Origin: Rebecca billardiae RCC1528 | Taxonomy: Eukaryota; Haptophyta | Direction of reading: 5' to 3' | Assembly: GCA_965240325.2 (NCBI GenBank) | Contig: OZ251243.1 | Location: 806,001 to 870,000, forward strand | DNA: 64,000 nt | Part shown: positions 60,408-64,000 of the stretch, one piece after another | Layout of the letters: the number at the start of each line of letters is the position of its first letter | Numbering within the stretch: position 1 is the first letter of the stretch | Program-made: the position numbers and the translations under genes | The notes under the pieces: generated by a model | The model's input: the letters and a program-made list of their open reading frames with translations, nothing else | What the model was told of the DNA's origin: nothing | Databases searched by the model: none

Positions 60408-60930
60408 CCCGCGCGCCGTCGGCTCCCCGTGGCTGTCAGCTCCGCGTGGCCTGGGCGCCTGGCGTGCCCAGAGCTGGCCGTGCCTCTGCGACGCGTGCCG
60501 AGCCTGACCGAGGTGTGTCACCCCGTGCACGCGCGGCGCGCGCAAGCACCGGTGCTGCATGGCTGCTCGCACCGTGCTCCCTGGCTCGCGGTCAGTCAGC
60601 TCGGCCGCGTGGTGCCTGGTGTGCACGTAGAGTCGCGCTCATGCGTCGCTCACGCCTCGCGCCCGCCTGTCGGCCGTCGCGCAGGCGCGCAGGTCGAACC
60701 CTACTGACCTGCAGATCATCTACTCCTGCGCTGCTGGCGTCGCGGCGACGACGGTCAGCGGCAGGCCCGAACGAACGGTCGAATCCGCGCGGTCCCGCGC
60801 CGTCCGGCTCCCTGGCTGTCAGTCAGCTCCGCCGGTGGCCTGGCGTGCAAGAGTCGCGCTCGTGCGTTGATCACGCCGAGTCGCATCCGCCTGTCGGCCG
60901 TCGCGCACGCGCAGGGGGTCAGGTAAGGGC
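60408..60930 (+). repeat. Three diverged tandem copies of a unit of about 190 bp
   Basis: Recurring order of phrases: CGCGCCGTCGGCTCCC, GGCTGTCAG(TCAG)CTCCGC, GTGGCCTGG, GAGTCGCGCTC, CGCCTGTCGGCCGTCGCGCA, seen near 60408, 60575 and 60795. The copies differ by many substitutions and indels. No stable reading frame is shared. Confidence 0.6.
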
Positions 60931-61069
60931 CGTCTGTGATGAGGGCAGCTCGGCCGACGACCGACATCCACACTCGGCGCACGCCGGCGGCGGCGCGGCG
61001 CTGGGGCGGCGCGCCGCTGGATGGAGTCTAGTTACACGTGTACGGGACGACTGCGACGGAGGGTGCACC

Positions 61070-61132
61070 GCCACCGCGGGCCCCGAACTACGTTCGTTCT
61101 ACGGAAAAGGACCGCGGAACGCGGTCATATAT
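61070..61132 (-). repeat. Hairpin-containing dispersed repeat R2, copy C
   Basis: Minus-strand copy: hairpin at 61110-61126, arm CCTTTTCCGTAGAACGAACG, end GGGGCCCGCGGTGG. The A/T side abuts the (TA)n tract at 61138. Confidence 0.75.
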
Positions 61133-61137
61133 CATAT

Positions 61138-61172
<35 letters not shown>
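61138..61172 (+). repeat. (TA)n microsatellite
   Basis: About 35 bp of alternating T/A next to R2 copy C; followed by GAT/GACGAC simple repeats to about 61270. Confidence 0.9.
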
Positions 61173-61174
<2 letters not shown>

Positions 61175-61480
61175 ATTTATAAATATAATGATGACGACGA
61201 TGCTGATCGACATGATCATCATTGCTGATCGGATGACGACGATGACTACGCTGATGCTGAAGATGATACTGCTGCTATACGCTATGCGGCGGCACCCGCC
61301 GATCCGACTCGATGCCGAGCAGGTATAAGAGCACGCACATGTACAGATGTACTCCCGTGTGCCATGCCGTCTGTTGACGCCTGCTTCGTCTGTCACCACC
61401 CCTGAAGCCGTCGCCGATTGTGGCGCCGCCGGACAGCTCGCTCAGCCATGCAGCTGCTGTGCATGTCATTGTGATTGCGA

Positions 61481-62086
61481 TTATCTCTCGACGAGGTACT
61501 CCGCCCGAGGGTCGTCCAAGCCCTCGGCCTCAGGCAAGGCCCCGATCGATCGGAGGAACTGCAGGCGCCGGAGGACCGGTGCGATATTCCCACCCAGCTC
61601 CATCGAACCGCCTTCGACCTCGGCGAGGGAGACCCAACGCACCCCACTCGCGTCGTCGCCGCAGATTGCGTGCGCCTCGCGTGTTGCAAAGCAGGCAAAC
61701 TGGCTGATGACGTAGTGGAACGCGAGCTTGCCGTCCGCCTTGCCCTCCTCCTCATGGACGATAACGTCCGACGCGCCGATTGCCCATGGGTGCATGCGTA
61801 CAGCGGGCGGTTTGAGGCCCGTCTCCTCGGCGAGCTCGCGCGCCGCGGCCTCGAGCGACGTCTCGCCGAGCGCGACCTTCCCACCGGGGATTGACCACGA
61901 TCCGGCGCGCGGGGGCTTTGCGCGCTGCACGAGCAGGAACTCGAGTTCGCTGTCACCGCTCCCACCGGCTCGCGGGCGCATGGCCGTCACGGCGACCGCC
62001 GCCCGCGGGTACGGCAGCGCGGCGGTGCCAAAATGTCTCACGGCCGTGAGCAGCATGGCCACCATGCCGGCGATGATGGGGGTCAT
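61481..62086 (-). CDS. NUDIX hydrolase with N-terminal hydrophobic leader
   Basis: A 201-aa protein from the ATG at 62086. The Nudix box (G-x5-E-x7-REL-x-EE-x-GL, about residues 69-91) is complete, preceded by FLLVQRAKPPRAGSWSIPGG. Nudix enzymes hydrolyse nucleoside diphosphates linked to other groups; the substrate here cannot be told. The first 20 residues (MTPIIAGMVAMLLTAVRHFG) form a hydrophobic leader, suggesting targeting or a membrane anchor. The frame stays open upstream to an ATG at 62179, but that would place the start 6 bp from the divergent YbaB start, so I prefer 62086. The C-terminus (MELGGNIAPVLRRLQFLRSI) looks intact. Confidence 0.88.
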   Translation of the reverse strand: MTPIIAGMVAMLLTAVRHFGTAALPYPRAAVAVTAMRPRAGGSGDSELEFLLVQRAKPPRAGSWSIPGGKVALGETSLEAAARELAEETGLKPPAVRMHPWAIGASDVIVHEEEGKADGKLAFHYVISQFACFATREAHAICGDDASGVRWVSLAEVEGGSMELGGNIAPVLRRLQFLRSIGALPEAEGLDDPRAEYLVER

Positions 62087-62184
62087 CAAAGCGATTGACG
62101 AGACATAAGCAGCCGCCGCCGCCGCGCCGGGCGCGGCGGGTGCCACGCGTCGCGTACACGCGTCGTCATCTGCGTGCATTTGCA

Positions 62185-62706
62185 ATGGCCGCTTCCGCTG
62201 CTGCCGTCTTCCTCGCGCTCGTGCCGAGCTACGCGCCGGCCGCGTCGCGCCTCGGCGCCTCCGCGGTGCGCCACCCGATGGTGGTGCCCACCGCGTCGGT
62301 CGCGATGCTGGGCAACCTTGGCGACTCGCTCAAGAAGGCGCAGGACATGATGAAGAACATTTCGCCCGAGAAGCTTAAGAAGGCGCAGGAGATGAGCATG
62401 AAGATGCAGGATCTGCAGAAGGAACTCGCGGCGACCGAGATCGAGTGCAAGTCGGCGGATGGGAAGATCACCGTCCTCTACACCGGCCAGTCCGTCCCGC
62501 TCTCGGTGAAGGTCGAGCCGGATGCGATGGAGGGCTCGGCAGAGCAGCTTTCCGAGCAGCTCAGCAACGCGCTCAAGCAGGCGTTCATCAACAGCCGAAA
62601 GCACGCGGACAGCCGCATGATGGAGCTGTACGAGGAGGCGGGGCTCGGCGACCTGATTCGGGCGCAGCAGGCGGCCGCGGCGCAGCAGGGCGGGCAGTCG
62701 GAGTAA
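62185..62706 (+). CDS. YbaB/EbfC-family nucleoid-associated protein, plastid-targeted
   Basis: A 173-aa protein. The mature part matches the YbaB/EbfC family: MLGNLGDSLKKAQDMMKNIS, KMQDLQKELAATEIECKSAD, GKITVLYTGQSVPLSVKVEP, QLSNALKQAFINSRKHADSR. These are small dimeric DNA-binding nucleoid proteins in bacteria and plastids. The leader is a signal peptide (MAASAAAVFLALVPSYAPAA) followed by a basic Ser/Ala transit-like stretch (SRLGASAVRHPMVVPTASVA), as expected for import into a secondary plastid. The ATG at 62185 begins this leader. Divergent from the NUDIX gene. This is the best single sign of a plastid-bearing host. Confidence 0.92.
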   Translation: MAASAAAVFLALVPSYAPAASRLGASAVRHPMVVPTASVAMLGNLGDSLKKAQDMMKNISPEKLKKAQEMSMKMQDLQKELAATEIECKSADGKITVLYTGQSVPLSVKVEPDAMEGSAEQLSEQLSNALKQAFINSRKHADSRMMELYEEAGLGDLIRAQQAAAAQQGGQSE

Positions 62707-63549
62707 TTCCTTGCCGTGGCCAGACGACGTCATGTACGCAGATGATGACTATGTGACAAGCAGACAGGCTGCGCGACTTCGAACTTGGGTGTCACTCGTC
62801 AGCCCAGCAGTAGGGACAGTGTCGACGCGACGCGTATGCAGAAGTCTGCGTTGCGCGCACATTTTATCTTCATCGTTATTTATTGATGCAGGTTTAAATA
62901 TTTATTTATTTATTTATTTATTTCCGAGTCGCGAATAGCAGCTATATACGGACTATCAGTCATCAGAGGCCTCTGGCTCTGAGCTAGGCGCCACTGGGGC
63001 ACTGTGGCGCGGCGCACTCCGGGCCCCGCGAGTCGCGGCAGACGCCGACGGCGAGTCGGCGACGGCGAACGGCGCGATCGACGCATCAGCGAGACTGAGT
63101 ACACAGTACTGACGCCACGGTGACTCACGCTGACGGCCCCCGGATTCTAGTAACATAATTAAATATATATATATATATATGATGATGATGATGCTGATGA
63201 TCGTCATCAGCATCATCAGTACAGTCGCGCGGCCCGCCGCCGGACGGGCCCCGGGCTAGGTGACCCGGTCGGTGCCTACAGGAGGGCATCAGTGATCACA
63301 TCCGGTCCGCGAGTGCTGACGTTGTCGTTGACGGTGCCGGCAGTGCGCATCATCAAACGCCACGGCGGTCCATGCGGGCACCGCCGCCGCGTGATGACGA
63401 CAGACGAGAGGACTGCGCGGACAGACGAGTGATGCCCAGCGCGGGTAGGGCCACGGGGCCCCACGTGAGTCCCTCCTCGAAGCGGCGTCGTGTGCGTACT
63501 GTGCGTAGCACAACTGCGACTGCGGCTCATCGTGTACGCTGGGGATTCG
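62707..63549. other. Intergenic with ATTT, TA and GAT simple repeats
   Basis: Contains (TTTA)n near 62893-62925, (TA)n near 63163-63180 and (GAT)n near 63180-63215. The 3' ends of the flanking genes converge here. No gene was recognised. Confidence 0.45.
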
Positions 63550-64000
63550 TCACTCGACAGGCTCGTGCGGCCCAGTCGCACATCCAGGCACGGAGATGAA
63601 GTCGTCGAAGTCCCATCGCGACTGGTTGCAGCACGGCCAGCGCTTGCCGCCGTCGTGAAACACCGGCGCCTGTGCGTGGTGCGTGCATGCCGAGGGCCCG
63701 TTCTCGTCGAGCCTGTAGTCGCGCTGGCACCCTGCAGGCGAGCGTGAGGACGGGCGCGTGCGCGAAGGATGTCCGGGCGCGCTCGTCACTCCGGGCACGG
63801 GGAGAGCGCACGCAGCGCGAGCGAGCGCCCGGACTCGCGGCACGACGCCGCTCGACGCGTGGGTGGCATGCGCGCGCGCACCGTAGTGGCGGCACCGTGC
63901 CATGCCAGGCGGGAGCTTGGGCGGCGCCTTTGGCTTGGGCGGCGGCGGCGCGGCGGGCGAGATATCCGGCGCGGCGGAGGGCTTTGGAGCTGCCTGCGCT
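63550..64000 (-). CDS. CHORD-domain protein, 3' part (runs off the window)
   Basis: Two exons are visible: from beyond 64000 to 63882, and 63550-63731, joined in phase 1 across a 150-bp intron. Together they rebuild the start of a zinc-binding CHORD: GMARCRHYG|CQRDYRLDENGP, then CTHHAQAPVFHDGGKRWPCC, WDFDDFISVPGC, GPHEPVE and stop. A Pro/Ala/Lys-rich linker (PAAPPPPKPKAPPKLPPGM) precedes it. CHORD proteins (RAR1, CHP-1 types) work with HSP90 and SGT1 in stabilising client proteins, including plant immune receptors. Because this CHORD is C-terminal, a first CHORD and perhaps a CS domain may lie outside the window. All cysteines and histidines of the visible domain appear to be kept. Confidence 0.9.
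   Translation of the reverse strand, partial: AQAAPKPSAAPDISPAAPPPPKPKAPPKLPPGMARCRHYGARAHATHASSGVVPRVRALARAACALPVPGVTSAPGHPSRTRPSSRSPAGCQRDYRLDENGPSACTHHAQAPVFHDGGKRWPCCNQSRWDFDDFISVPGCATGPHEPVE

Overview
This window is nuclear DNA from a eukaryotic microalga with very GC-rich genes. I favour a haptophyte-like alga with a secondary plastid, but this is inferred. The evidence is: compact genes with short GC-rich introns (donor usually GTGCGC, acceptor CAG); a plastid-type YbaB protein with a two-part targeting leader; EsV-1-7 cysteine-rich repeats; very long extensin/pherophorin-type Ser-Pro tracts; and multi-transmembrane receptor-like proteins of a kind common in algae. No bacterial operon signals are present.

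Left part (1-20.8 kb): a five-exon cyclic-nucleotide-dependent protein kinase (minus), a dienelactone-hydrolase-fold protein lacking the usual nucleophile, a long coiled-coil protein, a 12-repeat EsV-1-7 protein, a repeat-rich interval (8.7-11.6 kb), a BRWD-type WD40/double-bromodomain protein (minus) facing a U-box ubiquitin ligase, and an AK2-type adenylate kinase.

Middle (20.8-48.8 kb): 6 kb of microsatellites, dispersed repeats and broken coding fragments. Then come a nucleoside hydrolase-transmembrane-TIR-like fusion (minus), a small membrane-anchored cysteine-rich protein (minus), an SLC12 cation-chloride cotransporter with four coding exons, an archaemetzincin-like protein without its HExxH histidines, a truncated copy of an ABC1K/ADCK2 gene, an unknown membrane/coiled-coil protein (minus), the intact ABC1K gene, mitochondrial pyruvate carrier 2 (minus), and a cysteine-rich membrane protein.

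Right part (48.8-64 kb): one 10.6-kb gene encodes a receptor-like protein. In order it has a signal peptide, about 1,150 residues of (SPPP)n, a MAM domain, a beta-helix, an IPT-like domain, a cysteine-rich region, a multi-TM region, a TIR domain and a novel C-terminal region. A dispersed repeat sits 17 bp past its stop. Beyond lie a NUDIX hydrolase and a divergent YbaB gene, and the 3' end of a CHORD-domain gene that runs off the window.

The most interesting theme is the pair of membrane TIR-like fusions. One is joined to a nucleoside hydrolase and one to a huge cell-wall-type ectodomain, and both keep a glutamate where TIR NAD-glycohydrolases place their catalytic residue. They suggest TIR-based surface sensing or NAD-linked signalling in a unicellular alga. 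Exon boundaries were found by eye from splice signals, reading-frame continuity and family homology; none was computed.
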